Under the pieces are notes generated by a model, which was not told the origin of the DNA, ran no database searches, and saw nothing but the letters and a program-made list of their open reading frames with translations. A DNA stretch of 28,441 nt, from NCBI GenBank assembly GCA_937906165.1, contig CALCYA010000124.1, forward strand, positions 1-28,441, written 5' to 3'. Position 1 is the first letter of the stretch. Each line of letters begins with the position of its first letter. This stretch comes from an uncultured Bacteroidales bacterium (GTDB lineage: Bacteria; Bacteroidota; Bacteroidia; Bacteroidales; Bacteroidaceae). A program made the translations under genes and the position numbers. Positions 14,919 through 21,938 of this stretch are shown piece by piece.

Positions 14919-15392
14919 ATGGAGTTGTATGATTTTGTTGTCAGAGATAACGCAGGTAAAGAAGTGGCAATGTCTGCATTCAAAGGCATGGTGCTGCTTA
15001 TTGTGAATACTGCTACCGGCTGTGGTTTTACGCCCCAATACGAGGGACTTCAGAAATTGTATGCGCGGTATAGTTCTCAAGGATTCGTGATATTGGATTT
15101 CCCATGTAACCAGTTCGGGCATCAGGCGCCGGGCAGCGACGCTGAAATAGACAGCTTCTGCACTTTTAAGTACGGTACCACTTTCCCTCGCTTTGGCAAA
15201 GTGGATGTGAACGGGGAAAAAGCCTCTCCTTTATTCACGTATCTTAAAAAGCGTGCGGGTGGTTTCCTCGGGGACCGCATCAAATGGAATTTTACAAAGT
15301 TTCTTGTTTCTCGTGAGGGTAGTGTGGTCAAAAGATATGCGCCAATGACTGCGCCTGAAAAAATTGAAACAGATATTAAGTCGTTGTTATGA
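14919..15392 (+). CDS. Glutathione peroxidase-family thiol peroxidase (probably thioredoxin-dependent)
   Basis: The product is 157 residues from the ATG at 14919, the usual GPx length. The peroxidatic Cys35 lies in NTATGCGFTPQYEGLQ, Gln65 in LDFPCNQFGHQAPG, and the Trp123-Asn124 pair in IKWNFTKFLV, completing the Cys-Gln-Trp-Asn catalytic tetrad. Cys81 in SFCTFKYGTTFP is at the resolving position of non-selenium GPx enzymes that are recycled by thioredoxin rather than glutathione. It reduces hydrogen peroxide and organic hydroperoxides; it appears cytosolic, with no signal peptide. It is first in an operon and its stop overlaps the ohrR-like start (ATGA), so enzyme and sensor are translated together. 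Thioredoxin reductase is encoded 7 kb away. Confidence 0.93.
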   Translation: MELYDFVVRDNAGKEVAMSAFKGMVLLIVNTATGCGFTPQYEGLQKLYARYSSQGFVILDFPCNQFGHQAPGSDAEIDSFCTFKYGTTFPRFGKVDVNGEKASPLFTYLKKRAGGFLGDRIKWNFTKFLVSREGSVVKRYAPMTAPEKIETDIKSLL

Positions 15393-15811
15393 ATGAGATG
15401 CTTAAACTTGAGAATCAATTGTGCTTCCCTCTTTATGCATGTGCCAAGGAGGTGGTAAGGCGTTATACACCTCTTCTTGAGCCATTGGGTCTTACCTATA
15501 CGCAGTATATTGCCATGATGGTGCTTTGGGAGCACAAGAGTATTACGGTAAAGGAGCTGGGGAAGAAGTTGTACCTTGATTCGGGAACGCTTACTCCTAT
15601 GCTCAAGAAGATGGAAAAGTCGGGGTGGCTTGTGCGCGAGAGATCGAAGAGTGACGAGCGTGTTGTTGTTGTGACGGTTGCTCCTGAGGGCGAACGGCTG
15701 CAAGAAAAGGCTGCATATGTCCCTTTGAAAATGTCCCGGTGCGTAAAACTGGCTGATGACGAGGCTGCGAAGCTCTATTCGTTATTGAATGTTTTACTTA
15801 AGAAAATGTAA
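15389..15811 (+). CDS. MarR-family organic-peroxide sensor repressor, OhrR-like (two-Cys)
   Basis: The product is 140 residues. The N-terminal LENQLCFPLYAC matches OhrR, with the sensing Cys12 and nearby Tyr16; Tyr26 and Tyr40 are at positions comparable to the OhrR tyrosines that hydrogen-bond the reactive Cys. Cys118 is 106 residues downstream, very close to the 105-residue gap between the two disulfide-forming cysteines of Xanthomonas OhrR (C22/C127), which suggests the two-Cys type. The winged helix spans about 50-100 (ITVKELGKKLYLDSGTLTPMLKKMEKSGWLVRERSKSDER). OhrR represses peroxide-defence genes until oxidised. Here it follows a GPx-type peroxidase rather than ohr, so autoregulation of this operon is likely. 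Confidence 0.88.
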   Translation: MNEMLKLENQLCFPLYACAKEVVRRYTPLLEPLGLTYTQYIAMMVLWEHKSITVKELGKKLYLDSGTLTPMLKKMEKSGWLVRERSKSDERVVVVTVAPEGERLQEKAAYVPLKMSRCVKLADDEAAKLYSLLNVLLKKM

Positions 15812-15823
15812 ATTCTTGTATCT

Positions 15824-16012
15824 ATGAAAAAACACAAATGCAGTGATTGTCCTATGAGGGCAAAGTTCGATAAGAATCCCAAGTCATTTGCTGGCCGTTT
15901 CTGGCGTTGGCATATAAATTTCTGTCCTGGGTGGAAGTCTTATTTCAAGAGCCTTCCTGTTGGTGAACAAGAGGCAGTACGCGGTAAGTATCACTTTGCT
16001 AAGTACCAATGA
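15824..16012 (+). CDS. Small Cys-containing protein, uncharacterised
   Basis: The product is 62 residues, basic and aromatic-rich. It has C6-x2-C9 near the start (KCSDCPMRAKF) and a third Cys34 in INFCPGWKSYF. No family with known function is recognised. The reading frame is credible because it lies 12 nt after ohrR and its stop overlaps the next start in an ATGA. The Cys arrangement could bind a metal or act as a redox pair, which would suit its operon. That is inference only. Confidence 0.7.
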   Translation: MKKHKCSDCPMRAKFDKNPKSFAGRFWRWHINFCPGWKSYFKSLPVGEQEAVRGKYHFAKYQ

Positions 16013-16419
16013 CGTCATTAAGGCAGCGCAAGCTTCTTTATCTTGCGGCAGCCCTGCTCTGGGGTGTGCCAGGTGCTGTAATTGCCATAAAAGGTGTTAT
16101 GGCCTACACTTTTGTTGCCAAGCAAAGTCTTTGGTATCTCTTCCCGGTAACAATTGCGGTGATGATTGGCTTTTTCTTTATGTTCAGTCGCATTGTGGCG
16201 CGTTATGTATCAAGAATAGAATCTTTGCCGGCCAACAAGGTTACTCTGCTGAATACGTTCTCTTTTCGCAGTTGGCTGCTGATGTTTTTTATGATGGGGC
16301 TTGGTATGCTGGTTAAGCTGTTGCCGTGTGTTCCTGTAGGGTTTGTGGCGTCCTTATATTCAGGGCTTGGTTCGATGCTTCTTCTTTCGGCTGCAAGATT
16401 TGTACTCCGTGTGCGGTAA
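16009..16419 (+). CDS. Small integral membrane protein, uncharacterised
   Basis: The product is 136 residues with about four hydrophobic segments (roughly 8-32, 42-62, 86-105 and 108-130) and short loops. No domain is recognised. The start overlaps the upstream stop (ATGA at 16009-16012), so it is the last gene of the peroxidase–ohrR operon. Basic residues near the N-terminus and in SRIVARYVSRIE suggest cytoplasmic loops. A role linked to peroxide stress follows only from the operon position. Confidence 0.75.
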   Translation: MTSLRQRKLLYLAAALLWGVPGAVIAIKGVMAYTFVAKQSLWYLFPVTIAVMIGFFFMFSRIVARYVSRIESLPANKVTLLNTFSFRSWLLMFFMMGLGMLVKLLPCVPVGFVASLYSGLGSMLLLSAARFVLRVR

Positions 16420-16469
16420 ATGGTAAACGAAGAAGTCGGCGGGTTTGTTTTATAAAGGGGCTAAAAATG

Positions 16470-16512
16470 AAATAACCCCCAAAAGTTAGATAAAAACTTT
16501 TGGGGGTTATTT
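16470..16512. terminator. Strong bidirectional terminator after the peroxidase operon
   Basis: AAATAACCCCCAAAAGTT (16470-16487) pairs perfectly with 16495-16512 around a 7-nt loop, an 18-bp stem with a five-base C/G core and A/T-rich arms. It is 50 nt past the last plus-strand stop. Confidence 0.92.
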
Positions 16513-16580
16513 TATGCAAAAGAAAGATGATCATTCAGCATTGCTCAAATATATGCAAATGCTTGAGGACAACTGTTGTT

Positions 16581-16750
16581 GACTCGTTTTTTCTTTGCAT
16601 CCTGCGCGGGGCAATCTTTGTCTGCACTTTGCGCGATTGTCTGTAAAAAACTCGTCGATATCTGTTTTATTGACTCGTTTTTTTTTGTTGCAAAAAACTC
16701 GTCGATATCTGTTTTATTGACTCGTTTTTTCTGTTGTAAAAAAACTCGTC
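16581..16750. repeat. 47-bp tandem repeat, about 2.5 good copies plus a degenerate one
   Basis: The word AAAAAACTCGTCGAT recurs at 16645, 16692 and 16739, and GACTCGTTTTTT at 16581, 16672 and 16719, giving a 47-bp period. The two words alternate, so T-runs and A-runs face each other around the linkers GTTGC and CTGTTGT, while GATATCTGTTTTATT separates them on the other side. The region from 16593 to 16640 interrupts the pattern (an older, diverged unit). The unit does not resemble a known IS or CRISPR repeat. Confidence 0.8.
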
Positions 16751-16751
16751 G

Positions 16752-16773
16752 ATAAAATTGCACGCAATTTTAT
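16752..16773 (-). terminator. Hairpin overlapping the rlmI stop codon
   Basis: ATAAAATTGC (16752-16761), AC, GCAATTTTAT (16764-16773) form a 10-bp stem that includes the rlmI stop codon; a long T-run follows on the minus strand about 7 nt beyond the stem (16738-16744). Confidence 0.6.
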
Positions 16774-17951
16774 TCTACATACAGTACCAATCCTTTGAGG
16801 TATTCGCCCTCTGGGTGATAGATGTTCACCGGGTGATCGGCCGGCTGTGTCAGTTGGTGAAGTATGCGTACGTTGCGCTTTGCCATTGCTGCGGCTGTGA
16901 ACACGGCTGTGCGGAAATTCTCTTTGCTCACTACCTGTGAACATGAGAATGTGAACAGGATGCCTCCCGGCTGTATCTTTTCTATTGCCTTTGCGTTGAG
17001 TCGGCGGTAGCCTATGAGGGCATTGCGCAGGCTGTCGCGGTGCTTGGCAAATGCGGGTGGGTCAAGGATGATGAGGTTGTAGTTGTTTCCCATGCGGTCG
17101 AGGAAATCGAATGCGTCCTCGGCATATGCTGTGTGGCGTGTGTCGCCGGGGAAGTTCAGCTCGGCATTGGCATTTGTCAGGTCAATGGCCTTTGAGGAGC
17201 TGTCCACGGAGTGTACTATCTCGGCTCCGCCGCGCAGTGCGTAGATTGAGAAACCGCCTGTGTAGCAGAACATGTTGAGCAGCTTGCGTCCCTTGGCGTA
17301 CTTCTCGAGCAATGAGCGGTTCTCGCGCTGGTCGACGAAGAATCCGGTCTTCTGTCCGCGCAGCCAGTCGATATGGAACTTGAGCCCGTATTCTGTTGAG
17401 ATACACTCGGCGTTGCCACCCATGATATATCCGTTGTCCTTGTTTATGTCGGCTTTGTAGGGCAGGGTGGTGTCCGATTTGTAATATATGTTCTTTATCT
17501 TGTCGCCCATTATCTTCTTTACGGCTTCGGCAATATCCATGCGGTTCACGTGCATTCCTACGCTGTGGGCCTGCATTACGGCTGTGTCACCGTACATGTC
17601 AATGATGAGACCGGGGAGGTTGTCGCCCTCGCCGTGTACAAGACGGTATGTATTGTTGTCCTCACGTGACGAGATGCCTGTCCTTTCGCGAAGGTCGTAT
17701 GCGGTGGCTATGCGCGTTTCCCAGAATTTCTGGTCTACCGGCTCGTCCTTGAATGTGAGCACTCTGACGGCGATGCTGCCCACTTGCACGTGTCCGCGTG
17801 CTATGAACTCGCGGTCATTGGTGTAGACAGTTACCACGTCGCCCTCTTCGGGCTTGCCTTCTATGCGTTGGATGGCGCCGGAGAATATCCAGGGGTGATA
17901 GCGGCGCAGTGACTCTTCTTTGCCTCGTTTAAGAATGACGGCTTTTTCCAT
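16770..17951 (-). CDS. rlmI: Class I SAM-dependent rRNA methyltransferase, RlmI-like
   Basis: The product is 393 residues, the normal length for RlmI/YccW. The N-terminal PUA domain (about 1-75) starts AVILKRGKEESLRRYHPWIFSGAI in the family manner, with HPWIFSGAI as its hallmark. The central domain leads to KTGFFVDQREN (201-211), then the SAM-binding LLNMFCYTGGFSIYAL (224-239), VDSSSKAI, and the catalytic-site motif ILDPPAFAKH (295-304), ending with FTFSCSQ. RlmI makes m5C1962 in E. coli 23S rRNA; the equivalent target is assumed. It lies 7 nt after the exonuclease gene, the last of a three-gene minus-strand operon. Confidence 0.9.
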   Translation of the reverse strand: MEKAVILKRGKEESLRRYHPWIFSGAIQRIEGKPEEGDVVTVYTNDREFIARGHVQVGSIAVRVLTFKDEPVDQKFWETRIATAYDLRERTGISSREDNNTYRLVHGEGDNLPGLIIDMYGDTAVMQAHSVGMHVNRMDIAEAVKKIMGDKIKNIYYKSDTTLPYKADINKDNGYIMGGNAECISTEYGLKFHIDWLRGQKTGFFVDQRENRSLLEKYAKGRKLLNMFCYTGGFSIYALRGGAEIVHSVDSSSKAIDLTNANAELNFPGDTRHTAYAEDAFDFLDRMGNNYNLIILDPPAFAKHRDSLRNALIGYRRLNAKAIEKIQPGGILFTFSCSQVVSKENFRTAVFTAAAMAKRNVRILHQLTQPADHPVNIYHPEGEYLKGLVLYVE

Positions 17952-17958
17952 TTTATGT

Positions 17959-18540
17959 TTATTTTGTTTGTTCTAATCTGTTGTATATCTCAAGGCATGC
18001 CCATGCGTCGGTAGCGGCGTAGAGCTTCTGCTTGTCAGTGAGGACATCGTTCTCCCAGTTCGTGAGCTGCTGGCTTTTTGATATGCGCTTGCCGAAGACG
18101 ATGGCGAAGATCTTTTGCAGGCTCTTTTCTTCAATGCCGAACTCGCCCACGTGCTTCTGCAGGTCGAAGAAACCGCCGGCCTTGAATTTCCGGCGTCGGC
18201 ATAGTGCCTGATAGTCGTCGTGCAGCGAAAGGCCTATTTTTGTTATCTCCTGATTCTCGAGAAGCGATATCAGGGAATCGGGGATGCCTACGCGGTTGAG
18301 TCTGATGAGAAAGCAGGTATCAGCAGTCGATAGCTGTATAAGTGAGACTTCGTACTGAACACCTTTGCGGAACGAAGGGCGTGTCTCTGTGTCAATGCCC
18401 AGTATTCTCTCGCCTGATAAGGCTTTTACGGCCTTGTCGGTGTCTGCGACGGTGTCGATGGTGATTATGCGTCCCTCGAACGCTACTGTCGGCATCCCGC
18501 TTATATCGCTTTTCTCGATGTGTGCGCTGTAATTACTCAT
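17959..18540 (-). CDS. 3'-5' exonuclease, DEDDy family (RNase D-like domain)
   Basis: The product is 193 residues from the ATG at 18540, which overlaps the stop of the upstream DUF5063 gene by 8 nt. A frame extension of 18 residues upstream would run deep into that gene and is not used. The exonuclease motifs are complete: GIDTETRP (D50, E52), IGLSLHDDYQAL (D108/D109) and YAATDAWACLEIY (Y174, D178), the DEDDy pattern. No HRDC domain follows, so this is a stand-alone catalytic domain, unlike full RNase D. Substrate may be RNA or DNA. The following gene encodes an rRNA methyltransferase, which fits an RNA-processing role, but this is inference. Confidence 0.88.
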   Translation of the reverse strand: MSNYSAHIEKSDISGMPTVAFEGRIITIDTVADTDKAVKALSGERILGIDTETRPSFRKGVQYEVSLIQLSTADTCFLIRLNRVGIPDSLISLLENQEITKIGLSLHDDYQALCRRRKFKAGGFFDLQKHVGEFGIEEKSLQKIFAIVFGKRISKSQQLTNWENDVLTDKQKLYAATDAWACLEIYNRLEQTK

Positions 18541-19078
18541 TATTCTGCTCCGGCTCTTCGTCGTTTGTGTTGTATCTTGCGTCATGCAGTGCACGCATTG
18601 TATTCACGAGTGTCTGTCCCCAATATTGGGTGAAATGTTCCTTGCATTCAATAATGGCGTCATGCATTGTCTCGTTTATGCCAAGGCGGAATAAGCATAC
18701 GAAGTTCTTTATGTCCTGATAGATGTCTGCCAAATCTTCTGATATGCTCTTTGTTACAGGGGTGTCACTGTATTTCATGTCCGCAACAAAGACGTCAAGG
18801 TAGCTGTCCTTGTCGGTGAGCAGGTCGAATATTGTCATGCGCAGGACCTCGTAACTGTCTTCTGTTACAAAATCTTCGAGGTCGTCTTCGCTGAGACGTT
18901 CCTCCTCCGGCAGCATAAGTGCCTTGAGGTAAAGCAGTGGAAGCAGTTTCAGTAGTGTCTCTATGAACTCTTTCCTTGTGTGCTCATTTGCTCTCTCTAT
19001 GTATGCGCAGAATTCTGCAGCGACAGTGACGAATTCGACGGTATTGCGTGAAAATACGATATCTTCTTTCTCGCTCAT
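18533..19078 (-). CDS. DUF5063 domain-containing protein
   Basis: The product is 181 residues, acidic and predicted mostly helical, with no membrane segment or catalytic motif. The N-terminal FVTVAAEFCAYIERA and the LLKLLPLLYLKALMLPE segment fit DUF5063 as I remember it; no function is known. It is the first gene of an operon with a DEDDy exonuclease (overlapping by 8 nt) and an RlmI-like methyltransferase. The tight overlap suggests that DUF5063 and the exonuclease work together or at fixed ratio. Confidence 0.75.
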   Translation of the reverse strand: MSEKEDIVFSRNTVEFVTVAAEFCAYIERANEHTRKEFIETLLKLLPLLYLKALMLPEEERLSEDDLEDFVTEDSYEVLRMTIFDLLTDKDSYLDVFVADMKYSDTPVTKSISEDLADIYQDIKNFVCLFRLGINETMHDAIIECKEHFTQYWGQTLVNTMRALHDARYNTNDEEPEQNNE

Positions 19079-19158
19079 CTTCTATGACTTTTGTAGTTTG
19101 CCGCGAAGTTACAAAAAAATGACATAGGAACGGGCCTGTAGTATTCACTTTTTTTCGT

Positions 19159-19182
19159 ATATTTGCGGTTAACCGCAAATAT
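19159..19182. promoter_or_regulatory. 24-bp perfect palindrome embedding a -7-like box
   Basis: ATATTTGCGGTT (19159-19170) is immediately followed by its reverse complement (19171-19182). With T19158 the left arm reads TATATTTG, an exact -7 box on the plus strand; the mirrored arm reads CATATTTG on the minus strand. It could be an operator or a hairpin at the start of a short transcript. No regulator is identifiable. Confidence 0.65.
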
Positions 19183-19187
19183 GGGAT

Positions 19188-19313
19188 TTTGGGTGGCAAG
19201 CCGCACGCATTTGAGAAACCGGAGATTCGGCAGTCGCAACCGGCGCTCTGGCTTCGGCGTCGCAAGCAACGATGATTTTGCGTTTCCGCTGTGAAATCTC
19301 AAAGTAAACTTTG
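19188..19313 (+). repeat. Dispersed promoter-associated repeat, copy B
   Basis: This is the partner of 3483-3583 (minus) with the same block order: TTTGGG, GGCAAGCCGCAC, GCAGTCGCAA, CGCTGT, CAAAGTAAACTTTG. It is about 25 bp longer, with extra sequence before CGCTGT. Stem positions are kept by wobble changes: GTGGC-AA-GCCGC and CGGCGC/GCGTCG here against GCGGC-AA-GCCGC and CGACGC/GCGTCG in copy A. It ends in the -33 box of ftsK. Confidence 0.65.
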
Positions 19314-19342
19314 CTTATATTGCTCGTTTGTTTGTATATTTG
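19310..19342 (+). promoter_or_regulatory. ftsK promoter
   Basis: TTTG (19310-19313), a 21-nt spacer and TATATTTG (19335-19342) make a good Bacteroides promoter. The leader is about 95 nt. The -33 box is the end of the CAAAGTAAACTTTG element. Confidence 0.7.
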
Positions 19343-19442
19343 CGTTCGTAAATTCCCCTTATATGCGTAAACTTTGTCAGGTAAGTGTGTCAGGTCTTTG
19401 TAAGGGGTTTTGTATTAATGTTTTGATGCGATTTATATACGT

Positions 19443-21932
19443 ATGAGTAATAATAAAAAGAAAAAGATTGATAAAAAGGAGGATGGCTTTTTTGCTAAAA
19501 TAAAGAGGGGCTGTAGGATTGTAACGGATTTTCTTGCCAACCCGAAGACTCAGTTTGTTGTCGGTGTGGTGCTTGTGGCTTTTGCGGTTTTCCTATTGAG
19601 CTCTTTTATCTCGTTCTTCTCTGTCGGTGGAGCCGACCAGAGTGCTGTGGAAGAGGTCCTTGCAGGTGGCAATGCGGTTGCGGCCAACAGCTCGGGCCGT
19701 GGTGGTGCATTGCTTGCCCATTATCTGGTGAACGGGTGCTTTGGATGGGCTGCAGTATTGCTTTTCCCGCTTGTGGTACTTTGGGCTATCGGTCTCATGC
19801 GTATTTGCGAACTCAAGATACGCCGATGGACGATAATGATACTGACAGCGATGGTGTGGTTTTCGCTCTTCTTCTCGTTTGTCTTTGGAGAAGGTGTCGG
19901 TTCGGGTTTCGTCTCTCCCGGAGGAAAACATGGATATCTGCTTCTTGAAAGTATCCAGGAGTATTGTGGAGTCGTTGGCGTGGCGCTTGTGCTTGTGCTG
20001 ATACTGCTTTTCTTTATGATATATGCGACAAAAGAGACTATTCCCTGGTTGCAGAAAAAGTTTACTGTTGAGCGAGGTCCGTTGAGAAGGGGTGGTGTGT
20101 CCGAAGAGGAGTGTGAGGAGGAAGAGTGTGACGAGGAGGCTGGTGATGATCTCGAGGAGGAGTATGTAGAGGGTGATGATGATGGAGATGATGAAGAAGA
20201 TGACGATGACAGCGGTGATGAAGCAACCGGTGACATTGTTATAGAAATACCCGATGAGCCGGCTGTGTCTGAAGATGATGAACTTGCTGTAAAATTCGAT
20301 GATATGTCGAGGAAGGTAGCGTCAGAGACGGTTCCGGCCGGGGATGACGGGCTCTCTATGGAGGTGGAGAAGGCCGAGGGTGATGTGGATATGGGCGGCG
20401 ATATGATTCGTCCGATAAATCCCAAGGATGAATTGAGCTACTACAAGCCTCCTACACTTGACCTGCTTGAGGAGTATGAACAGGCGGCTCAGGCTATTGA
20501 CCGTGACGAGCAGGCGAAGAACGCAAATAAGATTGTCGAGGTGCTGCGTAATTTTGGCATTGAAATCAGCTCTATCAAGGCTACCGTCGGTCCTACGATC
20601 ACGCTTTATGAGGTTACACCGGCTCCCGGTGTAAGGATTATGAAGATACGTAATCTTGAGGATGATATTGCAATGAGCCTCTCTGCGCTTTGTATACGTA
20701 TCGTGGCTCCTATTCCGGGTAAGGGTACGGTCGGCATCGAGGTCCCTAATGCCCACAAGCAGATTGTTCCTATGGTCTCGCTGCTTAACAGCCGCAAGTA
20801 CAAGGAGACTGATATGGAGTTGCCTTTGGCTTTGGGTAAAACCATTTCGAATGAGGTTTACATGGTGGATATGGCCAAGATGCCTCACTTGCTCGTGGCT
20901 GGTGCGACCGGTATGGGTAAGTCTGTAGGTCTCAATGCAATCATAACTTCGTTGCTCTACAAGATGCATCCTGCTTATCTCAAGTTTGTGATGGTTGACC
21001 CCAAAATGGTGGAGTTGAGCCTTTATGGTGTGCTCGAGAAACACTTCCTTGCTAAGCTCGAGGGTGAGGACGAGCCTATCATTACCGATGTCAACAGGGT
21101 GGTGCGTACGCTCAAGTCTCTGTGTGTTGAAATGGATAACCGATATAAACTGTTGCAACTTGCATCGGTGCGTTCGGTAAAGGAGTATAATGCGAAGTTC
21201 CTCAACAAAGAGTTGTTGCCTACATTGGGACACCGCTTTATGCCATATATCGTTGTGATTATTGACGAGTATGGTGATCTGATGATGACGGCCGGTCGTG
21301 AGGTTGAACAGCCGATAGCGCGTATAGCGCAGAAGGCGCGTGCCGTGGGTATCCACATGATAATTGCAACACAGCGTCCTACGACGAATATCATTACCGG
21401 TACCATCAAGGCGAACTTCCCTGCCCGTATGGCTTTCCGTGTGATATCGGCAATCGACTCGCGTACAATCCTTGACCGTTCGGGCGCAAACCAGTTGCAG
21501 GGTAGGGGTGATATGCTCTTCCTGGCAGGGAATGATCCGGTGCGTGTGCAGTGTGCATTGGTGGAGACCAAGGAGGTGGAGCGTGTATGTGCCCATATTG
21601 CAAAACAGCAGGGTTACTTGCAGGCTTATATCCTGCCTGAACCTGATGACAGTGGCGACGTCGGTAGCGATGGCAGTGGTATGCGCGGCGATGTAAGCCT
21701 TGATAAACTCGATCCTTTGTTTGCGGAGGCTGCGCGTATAGTTGTGCTTGCACAGCATGGCTCTACGTCACTTATACAACGTAAGTTGGAGATCGGTTTC
21801 AACCGTGCCGGGCGTATTATGGACCAGTTGTGCCGTACTGGTATAGTCGGTGAACAGGAGGGTAGCAAACCGCGTCAGGTGCTATGTGCCGATGAGGCCG
21901 ACCTTGAGTTCCGTCTGAAGAGTCTTTTGTAA
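19443..21932 (+). CDS. ftsK: DNA translocase FtsK/SpoIIIE
   Basis: The product is 829 residues. Four N-terminal membrane segments (about 37-58, 98-120, 128-150, 172-196) anchor it at the septum. A linker holds a strongly acidic run at 221-263 made largely of Asp and Glu. The alpha/beta motor covers about 340-740, with Walker A GATGMGKS at 487-494, Walker B YIVVIIDEYGD at 602-612 and the family ATQRPTTNIITG at 642-653. The gamma winged helix (757-829) contains HGSTSLIQRKL and FNRAGRIMDQL, which read KOPS-like orienting sequences and activate XerCD. It pumps chromosome ends through the closing septum and couples division to dimer resolution. It is first of an ftsK–lolA–trxB run, with 6 nt to lolA. 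Confidence 0.97.
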   Translation: MSNNKKKKIDKKEDGFFAKIKRGCRIVTDFLANPKTQFVVGVVLVAFAVFLLSSFISFFSVGGADQSAVEEVLAGGNAVAANSSGRGGALLAHYLVNGCFGWAAVLLFPLVVLWAIGLMRICELKIRRWTIMILTAMVWFSLFFSFVFGEGVGSGFVSPGGKHGYLLLESIQEYCGVVGVALVLVLILLFFMIYATKETIPWLQKKFTVERGPLRRGGVSEEECEEEECDEEAGDDLEEEYVEGDDDGDDEEDDDDSGDEATGDIVIEIPDEPAVSEDDELAVKFDDMSRKVASETVPAGDDGLSMEVEKAEGDVDMGGDMIRPINPKDELSYYKPPTLDLLEEYEQAAQAIDRDEQAKNANKIVEVLRNFGIEISSIKATVGPTITLYEVTPAPGVRIMKIRNLEDDIAMSLSALCIRIVAPIPGKGTVGIEVPNAHKQIVPMVSLLNSRKYKETDMELPLALGKTISNEVYMVDMAKMPHLLVAGATGMGKSVGLNAIITSLLYKMHPAYLKFVMVDPKMVELSLYGVLEKHFLAKLEGEDEPIITDVNRVVRTLKSLCVEMDNRYKLLQLASVRSVKEYNAKFLNKELLPTLGHRFMPYIVVIIDEYGDLMMTAGREVEQPIARIAQKARAVGIHMIIATQRPTTNIITGTIKANFPARMAFRVISAIDSRTILDRSGANQLQGRGDMLFLAGNDPVRVQCALVETKEVERVCAHIAKQQGYLQAYILPEPDDSGDVGSDGSGMRGDVSLDKLDPLFAEAARIVVLAQHGSTSLIQRKLEIGFNRAGRIMDQLCRTGIVGEQEGSKPRQVLCADEADLEFRLKSLL

Positions 21933-21938
21933 GTAAAT

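Larger units (their letters stand above)
16420..16769. other. Convergent intergenic region with terminator and tandem repeats
   Basis: The gap separates the peroxidase operon (plus) from rlmI (minus). It holds a strong bidirectional terminator (16470-16512), unremarkable sequence to about 16580, the 47-bp tandem repeats (16581-16750), and a hairpin touching the rlmI stop. The 72-residue reading frame across it on the minus strand is low-complexity and follows the repeats, so I do not call it a gene. Confidence 0.7.
19079..19442. other. Divergent DUF5063 / ftsK intergenic region
   Basis: The 364-bp gap contains a possible DUF5063-operon -7 box (TAACTTCG on the minus strand, 19104-19111), a 24-bp palindrome (19159-19182), copy B of the dispersed repeat (19188-19313) and the ftsK promoter (19310-19342). 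From 19345 to 19442 is an AT-rich leader without a gene. Confidence 0.7.

Noticed and set aside
16581..16750. CRISPR array
   Set aside because: The 47-bp period is a direct tandem repeat in which the would-be spacers are also repeated; there are no cas genes.
16545..16763. A 72-residue minus-strand frame after rlmI
   Set aside because: It is the translation of the 47-bp tandem repeats and starts within a hairpin; no independent support.
20322..21758. A 478-residue open frame on the minus strand opposite ftsK
   Set aside because: Composition is His/Arg/Thr-rich and matches nothing; it mirrors the codon pattern of ftsK, whose own frame has full motifs.
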